A stretch of DNA of 64,000 nt from Actinomadura roseirufa (GCF_900659635.1 NZ_CAACVB010000014.1:1-64000); one strand, 5' to 3'; positions 29,292 through 37,571 are shown, counted from the stretch's first letter. Notes: generated by a model not told the origin, from the sequence alone. Made by a program: numbers and translations.

Positions 29292-29331
29292 AGGAAGCCG
29301 CCGACCAGAGCGATCTGGCCGGCGGCTTCCT
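29292..29331 (+). terminator. ssrA terminator
   Basis: AGGAAGCCGCCGACCAGA (29292-29309) pairs with 29314-29331 over 18 bp with one mismatch, around the tetraloop GCGA, six bases after the tmRNA end. A T-rich stretch follows. Confidence 0.85.
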
Positions 29332-29348
29332 CGTTGTGTGCCTGCTTC

Positions 29349-29483
29349 ATGACGGCTCTGGCCGAGGGCTTCGCCGGCCTCGGCGGACGCCACGCTCCGC
29401 CCCATGCACACGTCCTGCGCCGACATCGAAGCATGAGCGACTGGGCCACGCAGGCCGTCGGGAAGAGCTACTACACGTTCTGA
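29349..29483 (+). pseudogene. Short coding remnant between ssrA and the repeat array
   Basis: 45 codons from ATG 29349 to TGA 29481-29483, reading MTALAEGFAGLGG and ending AVGKSYYTF, with high third-position GC. There is no ribosome binding site and the frame is open upstream into the terminator. It could be the 3' remnant of a gene lost during insertion at ssrA. Not recognised. Confidence 0.2.
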
Positions 29484-29530
29484 CGTGTGAGCAACAGCCG
29501 ATCTTCGCGGGGGACGGGCCCGTTCGTGCT

Positions 29531-29806
29531 GCTCTGAACCCTTGTAGGGGCAGGACATAAAGACGGAAACCCAGGGTTACGACCTGTTGCGAACCCTCAT
29601 TAGGGCGATGAGGACACGCCAAGCGCAGCATCTACAACGCTGGCATCGAAGTGTTGTCGCGAACCCTCTTAGGGACGATGAGGACTCCTGGTTGAAAAGC
29701 CCCTGGCCACATCGCTGGAGTTGCGAGCCCTCGCAGGGGATGCGGACCACTTCTGGAGCGACCAGTACGCCGCCGGGTTACGAACCCTTGCAGGGGGTGG
29801 TTTAAC
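29531..29806 (+). CRISPR. Degenerate CRISPR-like array, five repeats, no cas genes
   Basis: Repeats of 26-30 bases lie at 29531-29556, 29586-29615, 29656-29685, 29720-29747 and 29777-29806. The two best (copies 2 and 3) are 30 bases each: GTTGCGAACCCTCATTAGGG then CGATGAGGAC, and GTCGCGAACCCTCTTAGGGA then CGATGAGGAC. All share GAACCCT (GAGCCCT in copy 4)-N3/4-AGGG, a small stem-loop. Spacers are 29, 40, 34 and 29 bases with no similarity to each other. The outer copies have drifted, in copies 1 and 5 at their ends. No cas gene is present in the window, so this is an orphan or decaying array. Confidence 0.6.
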
Positions 29807-29990
29807 AGTAGCCTTTCACGCCTTCCGGCGGACTGGATACTGGGCCCGGGACCTCGGGCGCGCGTCTTCGACCGAAATCCTGGTGGTGGGGAACCGCATC
29901 CCCGGCGCCCCGCGCCGGACTCCCGGGGCCGCGGCGTTCAAGGGGCGGTCTCCTAGCCGATGGCCTCGGCGGCGGACGGCGCGTCCGGGC
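29807..29990. other. Gap between array and small-gene operon
   Basis: I see no gene, tRNA or clear hairpin terminator here. A direct copy of the ssrA 3' end, as an att site would leave, is not visible in it. Confidence 0.4.
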
Positions 29991-30188
29991 CTAGGTAAGA
30001 CCCGAGACCGCGCCGTACCAGGCGTATTCGCCCTTCTCGGCGTCCCAGAGGACGTACAGCGACCCCTCGCCACGCCGCAGCAGGCAGAGGATCCCCGACC
30101 CACCGGATGGATGGATCGGCGCGATGTGCGGGAAGCGCTGTTCGATCAGCGCGGACAGCTCGTCGAGGCGCTCGAAGACGTCGCTCAT
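29991..30188 (-). CDS. Small protein of island operon (third gene)
   Basis: 65 residues from ATG 30188, starting MSDVFERLDELSALIEQRFP and ending DAEKGEYAWYGAVSGLT. It overlaps the preceding gene by four bases (ATGA), so it is translationally coupled. Codon use is normal for the genome. No family recognised; small overlapping genes of this type are common in actinobacterial integrated elements. No signal peptide or membrane segment. Confidence 0.6.
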   Translation of the reverse strand: MSDVFERLDELSALIEQRFPHIAPIHPSGGSGILCLLRRGEGSLYVLWDAEKGEYAWYGAVSGLT

Positions 30189-30457
30189 GCCGCCACCCGT
30201 TCGGCCGTGTTCCGCCACGGCTCGTCCACCCATGGCGGGACGAACACCTCGCGGGCGTCACCACGCGGCGTCCGGCAGCGCCACCATCCGCCGCCGAGAT
30301 CGACGAGCATGCCGAGCATGTCGCGAGTCTGTGGGGCGACGAGGAAGTAGACGCCGCCGGCGGCCTTCGACGTCGAGGCGCCCGGGTGAGACGGACGAGG
30401 GGGCTCTGCCGCCTTACCCGTCCCCCCGCGTGCAAGCTCGAGCTCACTCACCGCCAC
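30185..30457 (-). CDS. Small protein of island operon (second gene)
   Basis: Up to 90 residues, with GTG 30457 or GTG 30451 as start. The second half reads GGVYFLVAPQTRDMLGMLVD then LGGGWWRCRTPRGDAREVFVPPWV and looks like a compact beta-rich domain. It overlaps the end of the broken gene upstream and, by ATGA, the start of the gene downstream. Not recognised. Confidence 0.58.
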   Translation of the reverse strand: MAVSELELARGGTGKAAEPPRPSHPGASTSKAAGGVYFLVAPQTRDMLGMLVDLGGGWWRCRTPRGDAREVFVPPWVDEPWRNTAERVAA

Positions 30458-30791
30458 AGCCCTCGGAGGTCGGCGCGCGAAGCGTCGTCGCGACCGTCAG
30501 GGCCGCGTCGCCGATGTGGTTCGCCTCGATGATCGGCTCGTTCCAGCTCGGTCAGAACCACAGGTGGCCTCCGTTGTCGTGGCACCGCCTGCGCGTGATC
30601 GTGTCCGCGAGGCGCGGTATGGCGTCGCGGTGGCTCGGTGCCTTCGGGTGGATCACGGTCCGCTTGCGCTTGCCGCATGCGGTGATGTGGATTGGATCGC
30701 CGCCGTGGCCATTGCGGTCTTGGGCGAGCAGGGGGCCACCGCCGGCTTCTGCCCTTTGTCTTTCGCCGGTCGGCCCCCGTTCTTCGAGCAT
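30444..30791 (-). pseudogene. Island operon first gene, interrupted by an in-frame TGA
   Basis: The frame from ATG 30791 reaches TGA at 30552-30554 after GGHLWF. The same frame continues after the stop with strong coding signal: PSWNEPIIEANHIGDAALTV, then ATTLRAPTSEGCGGE, ending at TGA 30444-30446 where the next gene overlaps. The simplest reading is a TGG-to-TGA change inside HLWFWPSW, splitting a protein of about 115 residues. The N-terminal half is rich in His, Arg and Cys (DPIHITACGKRKRTVIHPK, TRRRCHDNGGHLW). Family not recognised. Confidence 0.5.
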
Positions 30792-30847
30792 GAGGTCAGA
30801 GGGGCGTTCTGTGTGTTGTCGAGATGCCCTGCCTCAACGGGGGTGCT

Positions 30848-31603
30848 TCACTCTTCTTCAAGAGATGGTGGTAGATCAATGAGGCAGTCCAGCAGTTGTT
30901 CTGCGGTCGTGCCTTCGCCTGGATTGTTCTGCAGTACTGACTCTATGATCGTGAGAAGGTCGGGATCGAAGTCTCCGGGTATGGGGATATCCGAAGCGTT
31001 TGTGTGGTCATGTGACCTTAGCCCCGTGCCGGCGTACAGTACTAGGTTTGCCCACGAAATCAGGTCGTTCGTGAACTCCATGTCTCTGGCCCGGTCGTCC
31101 AGCGACCCGTCGAGGATTGCGGAGCCGGTGAACCCGGTCAGTCGTGGTCCGTCCGGACTCAGGAGAATCCTGTTGGGGTCGAGGGCGCGCAGCGCGATGT
31201 TCGCGTGATGTGCCGCGACGAGGAGAGTGGCCAATCCCATCGCGAGGCGGCGGACGGCGAAGCGGTCTAGTGGGCCGTGGTTGGAAATGAAACGTTGAAG
31301 TGTGTCGCCTTCGATGAACTCGACTACTGAATAAGGTCCCGTGCTTGTTTCGGCATAGTCGAGTACACTCCCCGCGATGATCGGTGAGGCGTGCCGGGCG
31401 ACTCTTGTCTCCGCCTCAAGAGGATGGGTCTCCCAGTGCCCTCGCTTCGAACGGTCAGCGGGGAGGAACTTCACCACTACATGGTTCCCGTGCGGCCCCT
31501 GGGACAGGAAGTGGAAGATCCCGTCCTCGATCCTGAGCACCTTGGTCAGTGCATATGGTCCCAGGGTCCGCAGTCCAGGAGGCAAACGCGGAACGTCGGG
31601 CAT
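30848..31603 (-). CDS. Pseudokinase of the Ser/Thr protein kinase fold
   Basis: A 251-residue cytoplasmic protein with kinase-domain layout. The beta-3 lysine survives (HVVVKFLPADRSKRG). The HRD catalytic loop has become LRALDPNRILLSPDG, losing both Asp and Asn. DFG has become GFT in PRLTGFTGSAILDG. Elsewhere it tracks active kinases: YSVVEFIEGDTLQRFISNHGPL resembles IVSEYVPGPSLNQQVTKNGP of the kinase at 10581, and LVLYAGTG fits helix F. There is no membrane helix. It should bind a partner or nucleotide rather than phosphorylate. Third-position GC is lower than in core genes, which suits acquired DNA. Confidence 0.75.
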   Translation of the reverse strand: MPDVPRLPPGLRTLGPYALTKVLRIEDGIFHFLSQGPHGNHVVVKFLPADRSKRGHWETHPLEAETRVARHASPIIAGSVLDYAETSTGPYSVVEFIEGDTLQRFISNHGPLDRFAVRRLAMGLATLLVAAHHANIALRALDPNRILLSPDGPRLTGFTGSAILDGSLDDRARDMEFTNDLISWANLVLYAGTGLRSHDHTNASDIPIPGDFDPDLLTIIESVLQNNPGEGTTAEQLLDCLIDLPPSLEEE

Positions 31604-31694
31604 GCTGCCTCCCCTCGTCCGGTCACGTCTCGTTATCGTATCTTGACGAGTGGCGAAACGCTGGATCTCAGGGAGTCCTGAACCTGGCCTCCGC

Positions 31695-32291
31695 CTATTT
31701 CACCACTCTTGCCCACCAGCGTTGGCTGCCATGATTGTTGCAGGTCCATTGAACGAGCTTCACGCCGTTTCGCCTGCTCTGCTGGGCGATGTCCAGGCAC
31801 ATCGGCCTTCCATTCTGGAGGCTGTGGACGCTGTAGATCTGGTAGTGGCCGTGGCCGAGATTCCTGAGTCGCCAGAGGCTGTTCGCCTTTTCGTTGCACG
31901 ACCACTGAACGATCCGTGCGCCCTTCTTGAGCGAGTTGTGCTCCACGTTCATGCAGCGACCGCTGTTCAGGTTGACGAGATGAATGAAGCCGCTCCGATG
32001 GGTTCTGCTGAGGTACCAGTACTCGTTCTTCTGGTAGCTGCAGGCCCACTGGTCCAGGGCGACGCCGTTCTTGGTGCTCCATCCGGGAACCTCGGCGCAG
32101 ATCCCGGAATAGCCGTTCACCAGCCAGTAGTAGGGGATCATCTTCGCCGGTCCGGTCGTGCCGGAAGGCGGCTTGGCCGATGAGACCGGACGGGCGTCCG
32201 CCATCGCCGTTCCGGTTCCGGAGACCCCGCACAGTGCGGCGCCGAGGATTGCCGCGGCGATCGCCGACGTCAGCATCTTGTTTGATCGCAT
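31695..32291 (-). CDS. Secreted ricin B-type lectin
   Basis: A 198-residue exported beta-trefoil protein. The signal peptide is MRSNKMLTSAIAAAILGAAL, continuing to cleavage near TAMADA. The mature part shows three QxW-type subdomains: GVALDQWACSYQKNEYW, GARIVQWSCNEKANSLW and GVKLVQWTCNNHGSQRWW, each followed by a carbohydrate-site pattern such as NLNSGRCMNVEH. It probably binds galactose-type or other glycans outside the cell; there is no attached enzyme domain. ATG 32291 is preceded by GGGGAAC. It is divergent from the sigma-factor gene. Confidence 0.85.
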   Translation of the reverse strand: MRSNKMLTSAIAAAILGAALCGVSGTGTAMADARPVSSAKPPSGTTGPAKMIPYYWLVNGYSGICAEVPGWSTKNGVALDQWACSYQKNEYWYLSRTHRSGFIHLVNLNSGRCMNVEHNSLKKGARIVQWSCNEKANSLWRLRNLGHGHYQIYSVHSLQNGRPMCLDIAQQSRRNGVKLVQWTCNNHGSQRWWARVVK

Positions 32292-32578
32292 GATCTGTTC
32301 CCCGCTCACTTCGTGCCAGATTTCGGTGCGGCCGGACGGAAGGGCCACCTGCGCCCGATTGGACACTCCCCGTATCAGGGCGTGAGGTTCTCCGGCCATC
32401 CGTCTCGGTGAGATCGATCAAGTAAGTGTTCTCCACGATGGTCGCCCACCGTGTCGCGTCAGTAGGTTGCCATCACCCCCTTTCGGCCATCACTTGTCTC
32501 TTCCATATACACGCGGCGCCGCGGTCGTTGCGCTGCACCTCGAACCAAGATCCTTTATGACGCCAGTGGAGGTGCCCC

Positions 32579-33106
32579 GTGGTCTCAAAGCACGGCAGTG
32601 GCTTCATCGAGTATGTGGAGAAGGCCCGGACAGAGATGCACCGCAGAGCCTTCCTGCTCTGCGGAGACTGGTTCGAGGCAGATGACCTGACCCAGAAGAC
32701 CCTGATGAAGCTCTTACTCCAGTGGCCTCATCTGAACCATGAGAAGGGGCTGGGAGGCTATACGCGTACGGTGATGGTGCACACCTTCATCAGCGAGCGC
32801 AGGCGGGTCAGGTGGCGTCGGGAGGTTCCCTTGGACACCACCCCGGAAGCGCCTTCCGTCGCCGATGACCACCGGCAACTCGAAGACCGGCTGCTTCTTC
32901 TCGATGCGCTCTCGTTGCTCGGCGCCCGGCAAAGAGCGGTCATCGTCCTGCGTTACTTGGAAGATCTCACAGTCGGCGAAGCCGCCGATGTTCTCGGGTG
33001 CTCGACATCTACCGTCCGGAGCCAGACCAGCCGGGGCCTTGTGGCTCTCCGGGCGCTTCTGCGGACGGAGCGGCACTTCCAAGGCGACGGTAGGACCGAA
33101 GGCTGA
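32579..33106 (+). CDS. SigE-type ECF RNA polymerase sigma factor
   Basis: A 175-residue sigma-70-family factor. Region 2 (about residues 15-80) has AFLLCGDWFEADDLTQKTLMKLL and the region 2.3-2.4 helix YTRTVMVHTFISERRRVRWRRE. Region 4 (about 110-160) has LLGARQRAVIVLRYLEDLTV and GEAADVLGCSTSTVRSQTSRGL. This is the common actinobacterial SigE-like group. GTG 32579 follows GGAGG. I find no intact anti-sigma gene downstream. Its flanks encode two secreted lectin-type proteins, which could be its regulon. Confidence 0.9.
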   Translation: MVSKHGSGFIEYVEKARTEMHRRAFLLCGDWFEADDLTQKTLMKLLLQWPHLNHEKGLGGYTRTVMVHTFISERRRVRWRREVPLDTTPEAPSVADDHRQLEDRLLLLDALSLLGARQRAVIVLRYLEDLTVGEAADVLGCSTSTVRSQTSRGLVALRALLRTERHFQGDGRTEG

Positions 33107-33501
33107 TTCGACCATGCGGAGCCATGTCGGGAGGACGGTCACCGCCAACTCGCGGGTGCCTCCTCTTCGAGGGAGTGCGTGTGCGGGCAGGGCCGCCGGC
33201 GCGCCTCGGATCGTCCGGCGGGTGATGTCCGTGCCGCCAAGGACGCACGTCCGCGGTCACGGCCACGGACGGCACCCTGCTCAAGGCGACGGAGCGGCTA
33301 CTTGGTGGACTGGGCGCCCACTGGGTGCGGGTTTCCCTCGGTGATATCGCCTGTCCGGTTCGAGCGCGGTCAGCCGGTTCCGCGCGGGGTGCGGAACCGG
33401 CTGATCCCAGGTGTCACGTGGCGTTGGATGTCGGACGCGCAGGGCCCATCGGCGCGGTGGGTCGCGCCATCCGGTCCGAACGTGATCGCGGATCGATCGG
33501 C
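33107..33501. other. Gap after the sigma-factor gene
   Basis: Nearly 400 bases with no intact gene. A frame from 33113 (MRSHVGRTV) continues but has no domain or coding bias; it may be a remnant of an anti-sigma gene, which I cannot support further. The region contains the terminator at 33370-33404. Confidence 0.4.
33370..33404. terminator. Bidirectional hairpin terminator
   Basis: TCAGCCGGTTCCGC (33370-33383) pairs perfectly with 33391-33404 around a 7-base loop, between the convergent sigma-factor and lectin genes. Confidence 0.75.
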
Positions 33502-34965
33502 CTACGGCTTCGTCGGGTGGTGCTTCGGCTTGGTCTTCTCGTTCACCTCTACGGTCAGGTTGGATTCGTTGGAGGTGACGGTCGTGTGGTCGTCCTCTCT
33601 GGCGCCGGTCGCCGTCGCGGTGTTCTTGACGAAACCGCGTTCTCTGTCGGCTTCGGTGACGGTGTGCGAGCCCGTGCAGGTCACCGATTCGCCCGGCGCC
33701 AGGGTGGTGACCGGGCAGGTCAGCCCCTCGGCGAGGTCGTCCTTGATGGTGATGGTGTTCAGCGGCTCCTCGCCCGTGTTGGTGACGATGAACCTGTACC
33801 TGATGACGTTCCAGCGCTTACCGGGCTCACCCCAGCCGGCGAACTCCTTGGTGAGGTGCAGCGAACCCAGCGGACGTTCGGACTTCAGGACGACGCGGCG
33901 GATGAGGTGCACATCGGTGAACAGGCCGGTGGACGCGGCGAACCCGAATTTGTAGGTGCTCGGAACGGGCTCGGGGGCGGGGAAGCTCAGTACCCGCTGG
34001 AAGCCCTTCCCGTCCTGGAAGTCGATGTCGACGGTGACCACCGGGTTCGGCGCGGGCGACACCACGACGTGGACGGTTCGTTTCACCGGCTCCAGCAGGG
34101 CTTCCGCCTGCTCCGGCGTGACGTTCGGCGGCAGTGCGCTCAGGTCGCCCTGAAGCCGTCCGGGCAAAGTGGAGGGCCAAGGACCGCTGGTGGTCTTGTT
34201 GCTGGTCGTGGCGTCGAGCCAGCAGTACCCTTCGGTGCCGTTGCCGGGCCCTCGGACGGTGACCATGTTCGGACCGGGCGCGGGAACATGGAAGGTCGTC
34301 CCGGCGGGCGAACGCTGGGCGCAGCCGTTTCCGCGATGCTCCCAGTCTCCGAAGTAGTTCCCGAGGACGTCGAGACCGATGCCGAGATACCCGCCGTTGA
34401 CGCCCGGGATGATCTGGGCGTTCGGGTCGTCGTCCGGCAGTTTCTGGGCGTAGCCGAGGCTCCCGCCGAAAGCGCCGGGCCGGGTGAGCCGCGCCGTGCC
34501 TTCGGTGAGGAAGAACGAGATTCCGTCCGCCGGGACCTGTGAGGTGTTGCCGTACTGCCATTGCTCGAAGGTGACGTCCAGTCCGTCGGTCGCCGGGATC
34601 GGCGAGTCGAACAGGACGGCACCGGACTGGTCGTTGTGCGCGTCCGTGAGCTGGAGATATCCGTGCGGTGCGCCGTTGCCGGGCGGCACCGGGCCGACCG
34701 GGTCCTCGCGGCAGCCTCCCAGCGGGTGCTCGCCGTCGCCCGGTACCGGTCCGCGCGGCGCGCCCGTCAGGCAGGCCGACCCGTACCCGATGAAGCGCGG
34801 GTCCGCGGTCGCTCTCGTGAACGTCTCGTTGACCAGATCCGAGCCCTGCCGCCTCTCGGCCGCGGACGACGGCCCGGCGGGCGCCACCCCGGCCGACGCC
34901 GCCAGCGTCGCGGCCGCGCCGACCGCCGCCGCTCCCGCGAGGACACGGGATATTCTTCGTCTCAT
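33502..34965 (-). CDS. Secreted L-type (legume-like) lectin with C-terminal DUF11-type domain
   Basis: A 487-residue exported protein. The signal is MRRRISRVLAGAAAVGAAAT, continuing to about residue 35 (PSSAAE). Residues about 45-330 resemble bacterial L-type lectins: LVNETFTRATADPRFIGYG, FEQWQYGNTSQVPADGISFFL, LGYAQKLPDDDPNAQIIPGV and NGGYLGIGLDVLGNYFGD. Residues about 375-475 form a DUF11/adhesin-type beta domain (FIVTNTGEEPLNTITIKDDL, LTCPVTTLAPGESVTCTGSH). It ends NEKTKPKHHPTKP without an LPxTG anchor, where such proteins often carry one, so it is either released or truncated. ATG 34965 follows a G-run. Confidence 0.82.
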   Translation of the reverse strand: MRRRISRVLAGAAAVGAAATLAASAGVAPAGPSSAAERRQGSDLVNETFTRATADPRFIGYGSACLTGAPRGPVPGDGEHPLGGCREDPVGPVPPGNGAPHGYLQLTDAHNDQSGAVLFDSPIPATDGLDVTFEQWQYGNTSQVPADGISFFLTEGTARLTRPGAFGGSLGYAQKLPDDDPNAQIIPGVNGGYLGIGLDVLGNYFGDWEHRGNGCAQRSPAGTTFHVPAPGPNMVTVRGPGNGTEGYCWLDATTSNKTTSGPWPSTLPGRLQGDLSALPPNVTPEQAEALLEPVKRTVHVVVSPAPNPVVTVDIDFQDGKGFQRVLSFPAPEPVPSTYKFGFAASTGLFTDVHLIRRVVLKSERPLGSLHLTKEFAGWGEPGKRWNVIRYRFIVTNTGEEPLNTITIKDDLAEGLTCPVTTLAPGESVTCTGSHTVTEADRERGFVKNTATATGAREDDHTTVTSNESNLTVEVNEKTKPKHHPTKP

Positions 34966-35183
34966 AGCATTGACCCCCCAATTCGAATTGCGGGAGAAGA
35001 AACCCCCACGGCTCATATATCAGGACTATCGTGGACGGTTGCCCGAATTTTCCTGATCATGGCGCAATGCGACCGGAAGGATGGACTGAGCGGCGATCCC
35101 CTCATGGATCGGTCAAATCACCACTATTGCGGGTAATAAGACCTAACCCGTACCGGGTGTGGCGGCAGGTGGGCTCGCCGAAG

Positions 35184-36461
35184 CTAGATGAGTGCGGGGC
35201 GGGGTCGGGCGGCGGTCAGGGTGCGCAACTCCTGGGCGGCTGGAAGCGTGCGGGCTTTGTCGGGGAGAGAACCGAGGATCTCGCCGACCAGGTGACGTCG
35301 CGAGGCGCTGAGAGGCCAGGCTTCGATCGTGGTGACGGCGTGTTCAAGTCCGGCGGCGAATTCACGCGACTTCACGAGGCTGAACGCCCGGAGCATTTCC
35401 AGTGTGCTGACCGGGCCCGACATCGTGGTCGAGTGAAGGGCCCGAGCCTGATCCAGCGCACCCGTGGCGGCCCGTGTGTCGCCGAGCGCGATGAGCACGT
35501 GCGCCTCGCGCCAATGAAGAGAGGTCGGCCCTAGCAATTGGGGTGACGACAAGCCCGATGTCCTGAGACGCTGACTCTCGATGGCCTTGGCCCTGCTGGA
35601 CAATGCCGTGCGGGCACCGGCGTGGTCGGATCGCTTCGCGGACGCGTACGCCTGGGCGCCGAGTGCTGAGGCGAGTCCGGGGCTGGGCCTGTTCTCGGCG
35701 ATCGCCACGGCCTCGGCGGCCAGACGATTGACGAGAGTGTCGGGCCGTCCCGACCACTGGCCTTCGGCGGCTTCCCTTCCGCGTACCCAGACCCGCAGGT
35801 CCCGGTCTCCGGAGGCGTCGGCAGCGCGGCGCGCGGTCGCCCATGAGAGGCGCGCGCCCCGCTGCTCACCGACGTCGCCGAGGTCGATGGCCAGCAGGCT
35901 GGAGAGACCGGCGCTGACGCGAAGGAGCCCGAGATGGGCGGAGTCGTTGCGGTGGCGCTTGAGAAGGTCGCCGACCGCGACGAGATCGGCGGTGAGCGGA
36001 TTGATCAACGCTCCGGCGTGACGGGCGGTGAGGAGTTGTCCGTGCTCGTGGACGACGGCTTCCCATTCGTCGAGGTCGAGGGGATTTCCCAGAGCGTCGT
36101 CGATTCCGGAAAGAACGGTTTCCAGAGCGCGTGGCGGGATGGCGGTTCCGGCGGCTAAGGCGGTGACGATCTGTAGCGCGGCGCGTCGTTTCACGTCGTC
36201 GTCCCTCTGGTCGGGAGTTGGACTCTGATCCACGGTACCGCCCGGTTTGCCGGATGGGGAGGGAGGTCTGAGGGCCGCCAGTGATCCATTCGCGTTGAGG
36301 ATCTCGTCGAACCGGGCCGCCATCTTCTCCGACGGTCTCAGCAGCCCTCGTGCGACGCGCGATACGTATCCGTCGTCGCAGGGGACGAGGTCGGCCATCT
36401 GGCGCTGGCTGATCTTCTGTTCGGTCAGGAGTTCGCGGAGCTTCTCGCCGAAGGTCATCAT
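35184..36461 (-). CDS. XRE-family regulator with TPR-like C-terminal region
   Basis: A 425-residue transcriptional regulator. The N-terminal Cro/C1-type HTH (about residues 4-62: FGEKLRELLTEQKISQRQMA, then DGYVSRVARGLLRPSEKMAARFDEIL) is followed by a long helical region with TPR-like pairs (ARLSWATARRAADASGDRDL, HWREAHVLIALGDTRAATGA, LEHAVTTIEAWPLSASRR). This type is common in actinomycetes and often acts in development or antibiotic control. Its target is unknown; it lies at the end of the island. Confidence 0.82.
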   Translation of the reverse strand: MMTFGEKLRELLTEQKISQRQMADLVPCDDGYVSRVARGLLRPSEKMAARFDEILNANGSLAALRPPSPSGKPGGTVDQSPTPDQRDDDVKRRAALQIVTALAAGTAIPPRALETVLSGIDDALGNPLDLDEWEAVVHEHGQLLTARHAGALINPLTADLVAVGDLLKRHRNDSAHLGLLRVSAGLSSLLAIDLGDVGEQRGARLSWATARRAADASGDRDLRVWVRGREAAEGQWSGRPDTLVNRLAAEAVAIAENRPSPGLASALGAQAYASAKRSDHAGARTALSSRAKAIESQRLRTSGLSSPQLLGPTSLHWREAHVLIALGDTRAATGALDQARALHSTTMSGPVSTLEMLRAFSLVKSREFAAGLEHAVTTIEAWPLSASRRHLVGEILGSLPDKARTLPAAQELRTLTAARPRPALI

Positions 36462-36647
36462 TAGATCATCCCGATTTGTTCGAAGTTGTCCCGTGCCGTC
36501 CTCGACTGTGGTGTGGCACGTCGCCGCCCTTTGGCCATTGTGGACGTTCTTTCGCGGGTCATGCAGGCTTTTGACGAAGGCAAAGCATGGGATGATCCGG
36601 TCGGCCGGAAGGATGTCCGGTTATGGCGAATGGTTCGATTTTCCTTG

Positions 36648-37571
36648 TCAGGCTTCGTCGTGGGAGCCGGTCATCAGTTCGGCGAGGTCCTCGGGTGCGA
36701 GGAAGGAGGGCGGGGGCGGGGGTCCCCAGGCGTAGAGGCTCTTCTCCCCGGCCACGACTCTCGGCTCCCAGATCTGGTCGTCCAGGATGCAGTCCAGGTC
36801 GGAGTAGTACTCGGAGTAGTTGCCGGCCGGGTCGCGCAGGTACCAGAAGAAGTTCGACCCGATGTGGTGCCGGCCCAGACCCCAGGTGTGCCGCTCCGGG
36901 TGGTCTTCCAGCATCGCGGTCGCTCCGCGGCCGACCTCGTCCACGTCGTCGACCTCCCAGGACGTGTGGTGCAGGAAGGTGACCGGGGCCTGCTGGACGA
37001 GCACGTTGTGGTGATCGGTGGAGCAGCGCATGAAGGACGCGAGGCCGGGCGCCTCGTCGCTGACCTTGAACCCGAGCCCCTCGGTGAAGAACCGCTGTGT
37101 CGCGGCCTGGTCGGCGGAACCGAAGACCACATGACCGAGCTTTCGAGGACGGACGCGATCCGTCCTTTCGATGCCCGGCGCCCTCACGTTGGGCCGGGAC
37201 AGTACGCCGGGGCCGTTGTAAGGGGGAGTGGGTGTGGGCTCCTGGTGTATCCGGGCCGTCACCGACACGACGACGTCCACTCCGGTGACCGGATCCGCGG
37301 TGTGGAGGGTGTCGCCGTCGCGGCGGTTGCCGACGCCGAGGCGGCTCAGCGACGACGTGATCCGGGCGAGGTCGTCGGGGTCGTCCACGCCGACGCCCAG
37401 GCTCAGCAGCCGACGTCGGCGACTGTGTCGGATCCGCAGTTGCTCGCCTCCGTCCACCGTGGAGAAGCCGCTCCCAGCGGTGGGCGTGAGCCCGAAGTCC
37501 GTGTAGTAGGCGGCGGTCTCCTCGACGTTGGGCACCCCGATGGTGACTCCGGTGAGGCGGTGCAGGCCCAT
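36648..37571 (-). CDS. Extradiol-type dioxygenase, VOC superfamily (two-domain)
   Basis: A 307-residue protein of two VOC (beta-alpha-beta-beta-beta) domains, the layout of type I extradiol ring-cleavage dioxygenases. The C-terminal domain carries the 2-His-1-Glu iron ligands: His in RKLGHVVFG, His in TFLHHTSWEVDDVDE and Glu in GNYSEYYSDLD. The N-terminal domain (LHRLTGVTIGVPNVEETAAYY) is the non-catalytic half. It ends PPPPPSFLAPEDLAELMTG. It should cleave a catechol-like substrate. It is divergent from the GntR gene, with palindromes in the gap. Confidence 0.85.
   Translation of the reverse strand: MGLHRLTGVTIGVPNVEETAAYYTDFGLTPTAGSGFSTVDGGEQLRIRHSRRRRLLSLGVGVDDPDDLARITSSLSRLGVGNRRDGDTLHTADPVTGVDVVVSVTARIHQEPTPTPPYNGPGVLSRPNVRAPGIERTDRVRPRKLGHVVFGSADQAATQRFFTEGLGFKVSDEAPGLASFMRCSTDHHNVLVQQAPVTFLHHTSWEVDDVDEVGRGATAMLEDHPERHTWGLGRHHIGSNFFWYLRDPAGNYSEYYSDLDCILDDQIWEPRVVAGEKSLYAWGPPPPPSFLAPEDLAELMTGSHDEA

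Noticed and set aside
33107-33360. Anti-sigma factor gene after the sigma-factor gene
   Set aside because: No frame shows a membrane helix, a zinc motif or coding codon use; at most a remnant.
29286-36461. Direct repeat of the ssrA 3' end marking the far end of an integrated element
   Set aside because: I looked for copies of GGTTCGATTCCCGCCACCTC downstream and saw none; a computed search is needed to be certain.
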